Shown: positions 55,751 through 64,000 of the stretch, piece after piece
Numbering within the stretch: the first letter of the stretch is position 1
Layout of the letters: the number at the start of each line of letters is the position of its first letter
Made by a program: the position numbers and the translations under genes
The notes under the pieces: generated by a model
Told to the model about the DNA's origin: nothing
What the model saw: only the letters and a program-made list of their open reading frames with translations
The model's database searches: none
Source: Stutzerimonas stutzeri
GTDB taxonomy: Bacteria; Pseudomonadota; Gammaproteobacteria; Pseudomonadales; Pseudomonadaceae
Length of the DNA stretch: 64,000 nucleotides
NCBI RefSeq assembly: GCF_002909485.1
Contig: NZ_PPXG01000004.1
Coordinates: 124,001-188,000, forward strand
Direction: 5' to 3'

Positions 55751-57124
55751 TTAACTAGACATAAGCTTTGGAAGCGTCATTGTGAAAGTCGTATGCCCCT
55801 CAGCTGATTCGCAAGCGATGCGCCCTTTGTGCGCTTCGACTATCGAACGAGTGATAGCCATGCCGAGGCCCGCATTCATGGTGGTTCCTTCGCGCCTTGC
55901 GGTGTCGACCCTATAGAATCGATCAAACACTCGGGCCTGAAGCTCGGCTGGAATCGTTGTGCCTCGGTTGGATATGGCTGTGCAAACCGAGCCACCGCTC
56001 TCGCTTATTTCAACGCTGATGGTGCTGCCTTCCTCTGCATATCGAACTGCGTTAGAGACTATGTTTGAGACGGCCCGTCTCAGCATCGATTTATCGCCAT
56101 GTACCGATCCATCGCCTGAAAGCGCGATTTCTACCTTTTTGTCCTCGGCTGCAAGCTCGTAATATTCGATAACGCTCGCGGTAATCTCAGCCATGCTGGC
56201 ATCTTCGGCATTGGGCGTAATCTTCCCGTTGTCCGCCTTGGCGAGGAATAGCATGTCATCGACCATCTTTGACATGCGCCTAAGTTCTTCGAGGGCGGAA
56301 TACAAAATGTCTTTGTAGTCGGTATTCTCGCGGTCGCGCAAGAGCGCGACCTCCATTTGGGTAAGCATGCTGTTCAGCGGCGTTCTTAGCTCATGCGCGA
56401 TATCCGCTGAGAAACCTGACAATCTGAGAAAAGAGTCGTCCAAGCGCGAAAGCATTTCGTTGAAGTTGTCTACGAGTTCATGCAGCTCGCCTGGCACCGA
56501 CTCGGTTGGAATTCTGGTATCTAAGCAGTGGGCGGTTACTGTAGAAGAAGTCTTGGACAGTTCGTCTATTGGTTTTAAGCCTTTCCTGATCAGAACAACA
56601 CCTAACGCGCCACTCAGAAGTGCACTAACGACAAGCGTATAAGCAAACCACTGCTGAATCATATCGAAGAAGTGGATTCGGTGCGTTACATCCAAAGCCA
56701 AATAGATAACAGTGTCCTGCCCTTCTACCCACCGATTTACTTTTCTGGTAATTCCGCTGTACTGGTGGCCACCGAAACTTACCGTCCAGCGTTCCTCTTG
56801 GATGTCTGTGACAAGAGGTAGCAAGCTCTCAGACAGATTGTGATGGGAGTAAACCGTCTTACCGTCTACTACAACCGCAGTCGCGAAGCCAAAGGAGTGC
56901 TCAATAACGGCATCGATCCTTGAAGCGGTCTCAGGCCCGAATGCTGAGCTGTTGAGTAGCGTACGCTCTACTGCAGCGGCCTTTTCATTAAGCACTTGTG
57001 CATCTTTGCGTTCGAAATGGAGCTGACAAAAATAATTAAAGCTGATTGCGGCCGCCAGCAGCACAACCGTAACCACGAGCATGAAAGCTATCGCCATTCT
57101 GCTCGTCAGTGACACTTTTCCCAT
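55751..57124 (-). CDS. copS: Copper sensor histidine kinase CopS
   Basis: 457 residues from the ATG at 57124 (AGGA upstream; a longer frame starts inside the terminator). TM1 about 10-32, a periplasmic loop of about 120 residues with H-S-F-G-F and S-H-H-N-L, TM2 about 160-180, HAMP, HisKA with D-I-A-H-E-L-R-T-P-L-N near 251 and HATPase with N-box I-V-S-N-A-V-R-Y and G-L-G-M-A-I-T. This is the CusS/CopS/IrlS heavy-metal type. Its regulator copR is 9.6 kb away. A terminator lies just upstream, so it must have its own promoter or rely on read-through. Confidence 0.9.
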   Translation of the reverse strand: MGKVSLTSRMAIAFMLVVTVVLLAAAISFNYFCQLHFERKDAQVLNEKAAAVERTLLNSSAFGPETASRIDAVIEHSFGFATAVVVDGKTVYSHHNLSESLLPLVTDIQEERWTVSFGGHQYSGITRKVNRWVEGQDTVIYLALDVTHRIHFFDMIQQWFAYTLVVSALLSGALGVVLIRKGLKPIDELSKTSSTVTAHCLDTRIPTESVPGELHELVDNFNEMLSRLDDSFLRLSGFSADIAHELRTPLNSMLTQMEVALLRDRENTDYKDILYSALEELRRMSKMVDDMLFLAKADNGKITPNAEDASMAEITASVIEYYELAAEDKKVEIALSGDGSVHGDKSMLRRAVSNIVSNAVRYAEEGSTISVEISESGGSVCTAISNRGTTIPAELQARVFDRFYRVDTARREGTTMNAGLGMAITRSIVEAHKGRIACESAEGHTTFTMTLPKLMSS

Positions 57125-57153
57125 CAGTACGGTCCTGGTTAGGCCATCAAGCA

Positions 57154-57185
57154 CAAAAAAGCAGGTGGGGCACCCCCCACCTGCT
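57154..57185 (-). terminator. Rho-independent terminator before copS
   Basis: AGCAGGTGGGG (57160-57170), four-base loop, CCCCACCTGCT (57175-57185). On the minus strand it is followed by six T. It ends the transcript of the small Met-rich gene at 57215 and lies only 30 bases before the copS start codon. Confidence 0.88.
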
Positions 57186-57214
57186 TCGATCATTGTTACT
57201 CACACCCTCATATC

Positions 57215-57445
57215 CTATGCTGCGTCTGGATTTTCGCCATTTTGCGAGTGGTCGGCTTTGGCGGCCCCCATCATCTCACGACACTCTTTCATCATTCCAC
57301 GCATGTCACCCATCATTTCCATATGCTTGTCGCCGCTCATCATGCCGGTTTCTGAATGGCTTTGGTCCGCTTTATCTGCCGCTGCGAAACTCAGTCCGCT
57401 CGCCAAGGTGATTGCGATTGCTGTAACGGTGATGGCCTTTCGCAT
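57215..57445 (-). CDS. Small Met/His-containing periplasmic protein
   Basis: 76 residues. Signal peptide about 1-22 (ends F-A-A-A), then D-K-H-M-E-M-M-G-D-M-R-G-M-M and M-K-E-C-R-E-M-M. The Met clusters suggest Cu(I)/Ag(I) binding. No known family assigned. Preceded on the minus strand by two further small genes with which it is probably cotranscribed from CopR box 6. Confidence 0.7.
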   Translation of the reverse strand: MRKAITVTAIAITLASGLSFAAADKADQSHSETGMMSGDKHMEMMGDMRGMMKECREMMGAAKADHSQNGENPDAA

Positions 57446-57468
57446 GTTAAATCTCTAAGTTCAGTGGG

Positions 57469-57726
57469 TTATTCGCTTTTGCTTAACAAGGTGTTTTCGC
57501 CAACGTTGGGCTCCTTGGGCTTGTCGCACTTACCGCTAGACATATGCTTCATGCATACGACCATCATCAACAAGCAGGGCAAGAGAAAGAGCAGGCTTGG
57601 CAGCGTTGTTGCCAACGCCGCAGTGCTTTGGTTCAGTAGCATGTAGCCAACCACAGCTGCGGTTAACCCCGTTACGACCGGATTGCGCTGCAGTACGCTT
57701 TTAATCTTGGATATTATGCTGCTCAT
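57469..57726 (-). CDS. Small two-helix membrane protein
   Basis: 85 residues with two hydrophobic segments (about 16-33 and 40-60), the second being L-L-F-L-L-P-C-L-L-M-M-V-V-C-M-K-H-M. The C-terminus is cytosolic-like and includes G-K-C-D-K-P-K-E-P. The Cys/Met/His cluster after helix 2 (C-M-K-H-M) is suggestive of metal contact; it resembles DUF2933-type small proteins of metal-resistance regions only loosely. Spacing to its neighbours of 23 and 32 bases fits an operon. Confidence 0.6.
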   Translation of the reverse strand: MSSIISKIKSVLQRNPVVTGLTAAVVGYMLLNQSTAALATTLPSLLFLLPCLLMMVVCMKHMSSGKCDKPKEPNVGENTLLSKSE

Positions 57727-57758
57727 CTAACTATCCCTCGGATATTAAGCTTGGCAGA

Positions 57759-58076
57759 TTAGCCATTGTTCACGCCAACTGGGGTGCTCAGGAACTCTAC
57801 CGTATGGATCTTCCCGTCGGGGGTCTTGACCTTCATCTCATACGTCTGGACTTGGGCACTAGTTCTATAGTTTTGAATCATTCGAGTCGTGCCGGTCGCC
57901 CCTGCAGGTGCGATGCTCAGCACTTGACCCTCTTTGACAAGCTCCTTAAGGGTGGGCTTTGCTCCTGCCGAGTCATTTAAGCGATTCAGCGTACGTTCGC
58001 TTCCGCCTTCGGCCATTGCAAGCGAGGAAGCAACGGTCAGAATAAAAGGAACGATTACTTTGGTTATGCGGTTCAT
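57759..58076 (-). CDS. PtrA-like periplasmic protein with extra C-terminal domain
   Basis: 105 residues from the ATG at 58076 (GAGG upstream). Signal peptide 1-22, then A-E-G-G-S-E-R-T-L-N-R-L, the PtrA N-terminal motif also present at 46601-46810. A beta-rich C-terminal part follows, ending T-P-D-G-K-I-H-T-V-E-F-L-S-T-P. First gene of a three-gene set running to 57215, behind CopR box 6. Confidence 0.68.
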   Translation of the reverse strand: MNRITKVIVPFILTVASSLAMAEGGSERTLNRLNDSAGAKPTLKELVKEGQVLSIAPAGATGTTRMIQNYRTSAQVQTYEMKVKTPDGKIHTVEFLSTPVGVNNG

Positions 58077-58146
58077 GGTTTGCACCTCTTGGTTAGTTGA
58101 TGCCTGTAGATTAAAGGCTTGCTACTTACAAGAAGCTGTTGCCAAG

Positions 58147-58162
58147 GTTACAAAGCGGTAAT
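58147..58162. promoter_or_regulatory. CopR-type box 6
   Basis: GTTAC-AAAGCG-GTAAT, 71 bases upstream of the second PtrA-like gene. First base differs from the other boxes. Confidence 0.6.
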
Positions 58163-58183
58163 CGCTTCATTCTCGTGTTGGTA

Positions 58184-58207
58184 CGACCGCCGCGCCTGCG
58201 GCGGTCG
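58184..58207. terminator. Hairpin after cusF
   Basis: CGACCGCCGC and GCGGCGGTCG form a perfect ten-base stem around GCCT. There is no T-run on the minus strand, so it may act by stabilising the cus message end rather than as a full intrinsic terminator. Confidence 0.5.
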
Positions 58208-58218
58208 CTTTCTGCTCT

Positions 58219-58575
58219 TTACTGCTTTTCGATGCGCGTAATGGTGGAATCCATACCTTTCGAGGAGAACTCGAATTCGACCTGGTCCCCTTCTTTCAGC
58301 GTTTGGAGCTGATCAGGCTTTGCTTTGAAGCCCATCGTCATCGACGGCCAGCCCAACGCTTCGACCGGGCCGTGGGCAATGGTGACGGTTCCGCTCTCGG
58401 TGTTTACTTTCTTGACCGTACCTGTGGCTGTAGCGGTCTGTCCCGCCGACTTCTGGTCCATTGGCATGTTCATGCCTTTGTGATCCATCGGCATGCCGTC
58501 CATTGGCTCCTTGTCGGCGGCATAGGCGACTGGCACCAGGAAGAGTGAGGCAAGGGTGATGTGCTTAATGTTCAT
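58219..58575 (-). CDS. cusF: Periplasmic Cu(I)/Ag(I) chaperone CusF
   Basis: 118 residues. Signal peptide 1-19 (ends A-Y-A-A), a Met/His linker ([14 protein letters not shown]), then the CusF OB fold with [18 protein letters not shown]. The His, Trp and two Met of that segment are the known Cu(I) site. It hands metal to CusB/CusA. The start overlaps the cusA stop by four bases, and it is the last gene of the cusCBAF operon. Confidence 0.94.
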   Translation of the reverse strand: MNIKHITLASLFLVPVAYAADKEPMDGMPMDHKGMNMPMDQKSAGQTATATGTVKKVNTESGTVTIAHGPVEALGWPSMTMGFKAKPDQLQTLKEGDQVEFEFSSKGMDSTITRIEKQ

Positions 58576-61500
58576 GGATGTTCTCCAGTGGGGTTGGTTG
58601 CTTGCTGGGTGGTAACTCGCAATTGCCGGCGGCGCATCAGCAGGTAAGCTGCCGGCAGAACGAACAGGGAGAGCAAAGGGGCGGTGATCATCCCGCCCAC
58701 CATGGGCGCGGCGATGCGGCTCATGATTTCGCTGCCGGTTCCGCTACCCCAGAGGATGGGCAGCAGACCGGCGATAATCACTGCTACGGTCATGGCCTTG
58801 GGGCGCACCCGCTGCACAGCGCCTTCGCGGATTGCGTCGAGCAGTACGCCTTCGCCATGGGCTCCAGCGTTAACCCGATCTGTCCATGCGTTCTTCAAAT
58901 ACAGCAGCATAATGACGCCGAACTCAGCAGAAACGCCTGCCAGTGCGATGAAACCGATTCCTGTCGCTACGGATAGGTTGTACCCGAGCAAATAGAGGAA
59001 CCAGACGCCACCGGTTAGGGCGAATGGCAGCGTGGCCATGATCAGCAACGCCTCCCCAAAGCGCCCAAACGTGAGGTAGAGCAAGACAAAAATGATGAGC
59101 AAGGTAGCCGGCACGACGAGCTTCAGCTTCGCGTTAGCTCGCTCCATGAATTCGAATTGGCCGGAATAGCTGATGCTCATGCCGGATTCGAGCTGGACCC
59201 CTTTGCTGATCTTTTCCCTCAGATCGCCCACCACAGCCGCCATGTCGCGGCCACGAACATCGACGTAAACCCAGCCCGACAGCCTTGCGTTTTCGCTTTT
59301 AAGCATGGGCGGTCCGTCTGTCACCTGTACTTTGGCCACGGTCCCCAACGTGATCTGGCTGCCTTGCGGCGTGTAGATCGGTAGGTTGCGCAGATCGGAT
59401 ATCGAGTCGCGCCACTCGCGGCCATAGCGGAGGTTGATCGGATACCTGGCGAGCCCTTCCACGGTTTCACCAATGGTTTGACCACCGATGGCACCGGCCA
59501 CGATCGATTGCACGTCCGCGATATTCAGGCCGTAGCGTGCGGCGGCGACACGATCGATATCCACATCGATATACCTGCCGCCGGTCAGTCTCTCAGCAAG
59601 TGCCGAACTGACCCCAGGCACCGTTTTGGCGATTTTTTCCACTGCCTGGGTGGCTTTGTCGATCTGTGCCAAGTCAGTGCCATACACTTTCACCCCGATC
59701 GGGCTCTTGATACCCGTCGCCAGCATATCGATACGGTTTCGAATCGGCGGGATCCACAGATTGGCTAATCCAGGTACCTGTACGGTGCGATCCAACTCCT
59801 CAACCAGCTTGTCAGGCGTCATCCCAGGGCGCCATTGATCCTTCGGCTTGAACTGAATGGTCGTCTCGAACATTTCCAGCGGGGCGGGATCTGTAGCGGT
59901 GTCGGCTCGACCAGCCTTACCGAACACGTGTGCAACTTCTGGAACCGTTTTTATGAGCCGGTCCGTCTGCTGCAGTAGCTCAGAAGCCTTCTGAGCGGAG
60001 AGGCCTGGAAGCGCAGTGGGCATATAAAGGAGGTCACCTTCATCCAGCGGGGGCAAGAACTCCCCACCAAGGCGAGAGGCCGGCCACAAGCCTGTCAGGA
60101 AGACCAGAACAGCCACCAGCAGAGTCATCTTGGGCCAGCGCAGTACCGCGTCCAGGGCCGGCTTGTAGATCCAGATGAGGCCACGGTTGAGTGGATTACG
60201 GTGTTCGTCAGGGATTTTGCCCCTGATCCAATACCCCATGAGCACCGGAACCAGCGTGACAGACAGGCCCGCGGCGGCTGCCATTGCATAGGTTTTGGTG
60301 AACGCCAGTGGACCGAACAGCCGGCCTTCCTGCGCCTCCAGGGTGAACACTGGTATGAACGACAGCGTGATGATCAGCAGGCTGAAGAACAGTGCCGGCC
60401 CCACTTCAACAGCCGCGTCAGTAATGACCTTCCAGTGCTCCTGGCCCTTCAAGGTGGAGTCAGGATGCCGCTTGTGCCAGGCCTCAATGTGCTTGTGGGC
60501 GTTTTCGATCATGACGATTGCTGCATCGACCATCGCTCCGATGGCGATCGCGATGCCACCCAACGACATGATGTTGGCGTTGATGCCTTGCCGCTGCATG
60601 ATCACAAAAGCAATCAGGATGCCGATCGGCAACGACACGATGGCGACCAACGACGAGCGCAGATGCCACAGAAAAATCGCGCAAACCAACGCAACGACAA
60701 TGAACTCCTCGATGAGCTTGTGCGTGAGGTTTTCAACGGCACTGTCGATCAGCTTGCTACGGTCGTACGTCGTGACGATTTCGACGCCTTGGGGCAGGCT
60801 CGCTTTCAGCTCATCCAGTTTGGTCTGAACGGCAGCGATGGTTTCCCGAGCGTTCTTGCCGCTCCGCAGGATCACCACGCCGCCGACTACCTCACCTTCA
60901 CCGTCAAGCTCGCTGATGCCCCGGCGCATTTCCGGGCCGAGCTGGATATGCGCAACGTCCCCTAGCGTCACAGGCACGCCGCCGTCGAGACGCAAAGGAA
61001 TGGCTCGAAAGTCTTTGAGTGTCTTGAGATACCCGGTCGCACGGACCATGAACTCGGTTTCTGCGAGTTCCAGAACACTCCCGCCGGTTTCACGGTTGGC
61101 TTCATCGATCGCCTTTGCAATCTGCTGCTGCGTCACGCCCCTGCTTGCCATGCGCACGGGATCCAGTACGACCTGATACTGCTTGACCATCCCGCCTATG
61201 GGCGCGACTTCCGCCACGTTGGGCAGTGTCTTGAGCTCATAGCGCAGGAACCAATCTTGCAAAGAGCGCAGCTGCGAGAGGTCATGTTTGCCCGTTCGGT
61301 CTACCAAAGCATATTGGTAGATCCAGCCGACACCTGTGGCGTCAGGGCCCAAAGCGGGTTTGGCGGCGGCGGGAAGCCGACTCTGCACCTGACTCAGGTA
61401 CTCCAGCACCCGAGAACGGGCCCAATAGAGGTCGGTGCCGTCCTCAAACAGGACGTACACGTAGCTATCCCCGAAGAAGGAGTAGCCGCGGACCGTCTTT

Positions 61501-61736
61501 GCGCCGGGGACAGACAGCATGGTCGTCGTCAGTGGGTAGGTGACCTGATTCTCAACGATCCGGGGCGCCTGCCCGGGGTATGGCGTGCGGATGATGACCT
61601 GAACGTCGGAAAGGTCTGGCAATGCATCAACAGCGGTGTTTTTGACCGACCAGACACCCCAAGCCACCGCGAACACAGTAGCCAGCAGGATCAGAAAGCG
61701 GTTGGCCACTGACCAGCGAATTATGGCTGCGATCAT
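58572..61736 (-). CDS. cusA: Heavy-metal RND efflux pump CusA
   Basis: 1054 residues, HME-RND type. Twelve membrane helices in two repeats; [16 protein letters not shown] in TM4 carries the acidic proton-relay residues. The N-terminus [13 protein letters not shown] and the porter segments with [17 protein letters not shown] match CusA/SilA. It exports Cu(I)/Ag(I) from periplasm or cytosol through CusC. It overlaps cusB and cusF by four bases each. The many Met residues typical of the family's copper relay are present. Confidence 0.96.
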   Translation of the reverse strand: MIAAIIRWSVANRFLILLATVFAVAWGVWSVKNTAVDALPDLSDVQVIIRTPYPGQAPRIVENQVTYPLTTTMLSVPGAKTVRGYSFFGDSYVYVLFEDGTDLYWARSRVLEYLSQVQSRLPAAAKPALGPDATGVGWIYQYALVDRTGKHDLSQLRSLQDWFLRYELKTLPNVAEVAPIGGMVKQYQVVLDPVRMASRGVTQQQIAKAIDEANRETGGSVLELAETEFMVRATGYLKTLKDFRAIPLRLDGGVPVTLGDVAHIQLGPEMRRGISELDGEGEVVGGVVILRSGKNARETIAAVQTKLDELKASLPQGVEIVTTYDRSKLIDSAVENLTHKLIEEFIVVALVCAIFLWHLRSSLVAIVSLPIGILIAFVIMQRQGINANIMSLGGIAIAIGAMVDAAIVMIENAHKHIEAWHKRHPDSTLKGQEHWKVITDAAVEVGPALFFSLLIITLSFIPVFTLEAQEGRLFGPLAFTKTYAMAAAAGLSVTLVPVLMGYWIRGKIPDEHRNPLNRGLIWIYKPALDAVLRWPKMTLLVAVLVFLTGLWPASRLGGEFLPPLDEGDLLYMPTALPGLSAQKASELLQQTDRLIKTVPEVAHVFGKAGRADTATDPAPLEMFETTIQFKPKDQWRPGMTPDKLVEELDRTVQVPGLANLWIPPIRNRIDMLATGIKSPIGVKVYGTDLAQIDKATQAVEKIAKTVPGVSSALAERLTGGRYIDVDIDRVAAARYGLNIADVQSIVAGAIGGQTIGETVEGLARYPINLRYGREWRDSISDLRNLPIYTPQGSQITLGTVAKVQVTDGPPMLKSENARLSGWVYVDVRGRDMAAVVGDLREKISKGVQLESGMSISYSGQFEFMERANAKLKLVVPATLLIIFVLLYLTFGRFGEALLIMATLPFALTGGVWFLYLLGYNLSVATGIGFIALAGVSAEFGVIMLLYLKNAWTDRVNAGAHGEGVLLDAIREGAVQRVRPKAMTVAVIIAGLLPILWGSGTGSEIMSRIAAPMVGGMITAPLLSLFVLPAAYLLMRRRQLRVTTQQATNPTGEHP

Positions 61737-63184
61737 CGCTGGCCCCCCAGCTTCTCGATGTGCTCAATGACCAGGCCCTCTTCGCTTTCACGCGCGCCGA
61801 CACGGACGTGATCGCCGGTCTGCAACTTTGTTAGGAGCGATTGATCTGCAACCGGAAAGGACATTGTCATCCCAGGCATGTTCAGCGTCTTGAACGGCCC
61901 ATGCGACAGGCCAACCATGCCATCTTCCAGGCTGACGATCGTACCTTCAGCCTCGTGCAGCGCAGGTTCTGTAGAAGTTGCAGGCTCCTCCAAACCCTGA
62001 GCGGTCAGCCCGCGTAGGCTCGCCTCTGAATCCAGGAGAAACTGACCGGACGCCACGACCTTCTGACCGGCTTCCAGCCCTTCAAGCACCTCTGTCTGGT
62101 CATCGAATTCCCGGCCTGTGCGAACCTCAATCGGGCGGTAACGGCCTTGATCCTCGGCCAGCATCACCAATGCGCGCCGACCGGTGCGAATGACCGCCTC
62201 GGACGGGATGACCAAGACATCTTCGACGTTGCGACTCAACGTCACCTCGGCCGTCATGCCGGGACGAAGCCGTTGTTGCGGATTAGGCAGTTCAACCCGG
62301 ACGCGCACAGTACGGCTATCCAAGTTGGCTTGTGGTAGTACGGCCTGGATCGTCCCTTCCAGAACTTCACCTGCAAAGGCCGGGAGGCGCGCGTTGACCA
62401 GCTGCCCAGGCGCCACATTTGCAACCTGCGCCTCAGGCACCGCAACCTCTAACCATACCTTTTCCAGCCCATTAACACGTGCCAGAGACGCACCAGTGGA
62501 TACGGTCATGCCCTCGCGAACGTCGAGGCTGTTCAGCACGCCGCCTATTGGACTCCTCACTGTCCAAACAGGGCGCGCTTTACCAGTTCGTTCTAGCTGC
62601 ACTATGACTTCTGGCGGCATGCCAGCAAGGCGCAACCGCTGGCGAGCCGCTGCGAGCAGCTGGGGTTCGCCAATCCCTTTGAGCGCCAGGTACTCTTCCT
62701 GTGCGGCAACCCATTCGGGAACCAGCAGATCGGCTAACGGCGCGCCTTTTTCGATGACATCCTCCGGTGCTCGGTCGTAAACGCGCTCGACAAAGCCACC
62801 GGCACGCGCCTGCACAACCGCCACGTCTCGCTCGTCGAACATCAATGCGCCTGTCGCTTCGAGCGACTGGCTGATCGATTCACGCGTTACGGTTGCAAAG
62901 CGCACGCCGAGATTCTGCGTCACGCTCGGGTCGATACTGATCGATGCCCCGTCGCTTCCCTCATCTGCATAGCGTGGAATCAATTCCATATCCATGAATG
63001 GCGACTTGCCCGGCTTATCGAACTTTTGCTGGGGGACCATAGGGTCATACCAATAGAGCACTTCCTTGTCTTCTTCTGCAGGCGATTGTCCGAAGGCTGC
63101 GGTAGGCAGACCGATTAGCGCTGCAGCGCTAATCATCAGAGGCAGACTGAAGGCGAGTACCAGCCGCTTGTGTTGGAATGTCAT
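61733..63184 (-). CDS. cusB: RND periplasmic adaptor CusB with fused CusF-like domain
   Basis: 483 residues. Signal peptide about 1-31. Residues about 40-75 form a heavy-metal-binding YHS-like motif ([17 protein letters not shown]). The barrel-sandwich, helical hairpin and beta-barrel adaptor domains follow. After about residue 395 a linker leads to a complete CusF-like domain, with [17 protein letters not shown], ending V-I-E-H-I-E-K-L. The Trp of CusF is replaced by Asn-Met (L-N-M-P). CusB thus carries its own chaperone domain besides the separate CusF. Confidence 0.93.
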   Translation of the reverse strand: MTFQHKRLVLAFSLPLMISAAALIGLPTAAFGQSPAEEDKEVLYWYDPMVPQQKFDKPGKSPFMDMELIPRYADEGSDGASISIDPSVTQNLGVRFATVTRESISQSLEATGALMFDERDVAVVQARAGGFVERVYDRAPEDVIEKGAPLADLLVPEWVAAQEEYLALKGIGEPQLLAAARQRLRLAGMPPEVIVQLERTGKARPVWTVRSPIGGVLNSLDVREGMTVSTGASLARVNGLEKVWLEVAVPEAQVANVAPGQLVNARLPAFAGEVLEGTIQAVLPQANLDSRTVRVRVELPNPQQRLRPGMTAEVTLSRNVEDVLVIPSEAVIRTGRRALVMLAEDQGRYRPIEVRTGREFDDQTEVLEGLEAGQKVVASGQFLLDSEASLRGLTAQGLEEPATSTEPALHEAEGTIVSLEDGMVGLSHGPFKTLNMPGMTMSFPVADQSLLTKLQTGDHVRVGARESEEGLVIEHIEKLGGQR

Positions 63185-64000
63185 GGTCGGGTATCTCCAA
63201 AGGCGAAATGCAGGCGGGCATTGCTCAACGATCGATCGCGGGCGACGTCAATACGCCGTAGCCGGGTCTCCACAAGCTGTCGTCGCGCTTCGATCACAGC
63301 GGTCAGCTCACCGCTTCCGGAGCGGTAATCGGCCATGGCAAGGCGGACCTTCTCTTCAGCGAGGGGTAGTAAGGTTTTGTCGAGGCGGATGAGTGCGCGG
63401 TCCAGACGCTGATACTCAGCGAGGTCAGTACTCAGCTCTTGGTTGTACAGGCGCAAGGTCGCTTGGCGCTGAGCCTCGATCTGGGCAAGGCGAGCTCGTT
63501 CGGCCGCGATCTTCGGATCCTGCCGAGAGCTGGTAAACAGCGGCAGGTCGAAGCTGACGCTGAGGTTCACCATGTCGCCGTACTCACGGCCACGTCGCAG
63601 GTAGTCGATCCCCCAACTCCAATCCGGTGTTTTCTCTGCGATGGCCTGGTGAACCTTTGCCTCCGCTTCACGAGTCATCGGGTCGAAGGCGAGTAACGCC
63701 GGGTGCCGGTTCAGGTTGTGCTGATAGTTATCAACGGCGGCAAGCCATTGCGGCCAGTCACCTGTAAGCGGCTGGCCTGCTAGCTCGCCTATCCAGCGCC
63801 GGAGGCCGGCCCGCGCAACAGCCTGGTTACGCAGCAGCTCATCCTCTTGTTCAGCCAGCAATGCTGCCTCTTGCCTCGGAAGTACGCTGTCTGCGGTTTG
63901 TCCGCTGCCGCCAGCAATGCGGGCCTGAACAGCCCGCGAAAGGAGCTGATTCTCGCTGTAAAGCTGCTTGAAAAGGCTTAGCTTCTGCTCGACCGCGAAG
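63181..64000 (-). CDS. cusC: Outer-membrane efflux protein CusC, N-terminus beyond the window
   Basis: The frame is open at the right edge; about 272 C-terminal residues are present. TolC-type outer-membrane efflux protein with long helical segments (A-R-I-A-G-G-S-G-Q-T near the edge) and the second-repeat strand L-S-V-S-F-D-L-P-L-F-T. This is the cation-pump subgroup (CusC/CzcC). It overlaps the cusB start by four bases, so the operon order is cusC-cusB-cusA-cusF. Its promoter, and probably another CopR box, lie beyond the window. Confidence 0.88.
   Translation of the reverse strand, partial: FAVEQKLSLFKQLYSENQLLSRAVQARIAGGSGQTADSVLPRQEAALLAEQEDELLRNQAVARAGLRRWIGELAGQPLTGDWPQWLAAVDNYQHNLNRHPALLAFDPMTREAEAKVHQAIAEKTPDWSWGIDYLRRGREYGDMVNLSVSFDLPLFTSSRQDPKIAAERARLAQIEAQRQATLRLYNQELSTDLAEYQRLDRALIRLDKTLLPLAEEKVRLAMADYRSGSGELTAVIEARRQLVETRLRRIDVARDRSLSNARLHFAFGDTRP

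Larger units (their letters stand above)
43129..64000. mobile_element. Left part of a copper/silver-resistance genomic island
   Basis: Begins exactly where hrpB homology ends and extends past the right edge. The sequence is less GC-rich than the backbone and more gene-sparse, with many small orphan genes. Content is a toxin-antitoxin remnant, an XRE regulator pair and a large cop/cus gene block. No integrase, transposase or tRNA attachment site is visible inside the window, so the element type cannot be named and the far end is unseen. Confidence 0.75.

Noticed and set aside
60201..60965. 254-codon plus-strand frame opposite cusA
   Set aside because: Antisense shadow of a conserved pump gene.
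43129..64000. Search for an integrase, transposase, tRNA attachment site or CRISPR array in the island
   Set aside because: None seen in the visible part; the island assignment rests on the hrpB break, composition and gene content only.

Overview
The window reads as a high-GC chromosomal segment of a Pseudomonas/Stutzerimonas-type gammaproteobacterium. The evidence is gene content and order seen in that group (thiD-thiE-hemL, a urt/ure urea block with a GNAT gene between ureA and ureB, small DUF2789 and DUF2788 proteins, rluE, an AsnC-type regulator), plus NtrC/sigma54- and FliA-type promoter motifs. From about 43.13 kb to the right edge the composition becomes visibly less GC-rich and the content switches to copper/silver resistance. 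I read this as one end of a genomic island that broke the chromosomal helicase gene hrpB.

Layout. 1-2.5 kb: hemL (cut by the window edge), thiE, thiD. 2.7-12.9 kb: a 7TMR-DISM histidine kinase, an AidB-like acyl-CoA dehydrogenase, a bacterial voltage-gated sodium channel, a coiled-coil protein behind a FliA-like promoter, a PLP threonine-dehydratase-like enzyme divergent from a MocR-type regulator, AMP nucleosidase and a DUF2789 protein. 13-16.5 kb: hupE/ureJ, ureG, ureF, ureE. 16.6-24.6 kb: GNAT, EamA exporter, oxaloacetate decarboxylase, TorF-like porin, YbiI zinc-finger protein, GAF histidine kinase, NCS1 nucleobase transporter and an orphan curlin-repeat protein. 25-29.2 kb: ureC, ureB, GNAT, ureA, ureD. 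29.5-31.5 kb: a dCache chemoreceptor. 31.6-37.5 kb: the urea ABC transporter urtEDCBA. 37.8-42.7 kb: rluE, DUF2788, a globin, an AsnC-type regulator, a metal cation efflux protein, a lipoprotein and a secreted small protein. 42.7-43.1 kb: the first ~127 codons of hrpB.

The urea locus works as a unit: UrtABCDE imports urea, UreABC hydrolyses it, and UreDEFG with HupE/UreJ supply and insert nickel. Both the ureD and urtA upstream regions carry a sigma54 -24/-12 element with NtrC-like sites upstream, so nitrogen-limitation control is likely. Five gaps among these same-strand genes (ureG/ureF, ureC/ureB, ureA/ureD, urtE/urtD, urtA/urtB) are occupied by dispersed repeats, while most other junctions are overlaps or short spacers.

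The island (43.13-64 kb, continuing beyond the window) starts with an AbiEi-like (DUF6088) antitoxin whose downstream partner frame is cut off at the junction, and an XRE regulator divergent from an unknown gene with two perfect palindromes. The copper block follows: copR, a PtrA-like peptide, copA, a Met/His-rich peptide, copB, a c-type cytochrome with a His-rich tail, a Cys-rich copper-storage protein, a truncated SDR, a DUF305 membrane protein, a circularly permuted ATP-grasp enzyme, copS, further small Met/His-rich or PtrA-like proteins, cusF, cusA, cusB and partial cusC. Six near-identical boxes of the form (T/G)(T/G)AC-N6-GTAAT are spread through it and match a CopR operator, tying these transcription units into one copper regulon. 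The most novel-looking piece is the ATP-grasp enzyme embedded in that regulon.
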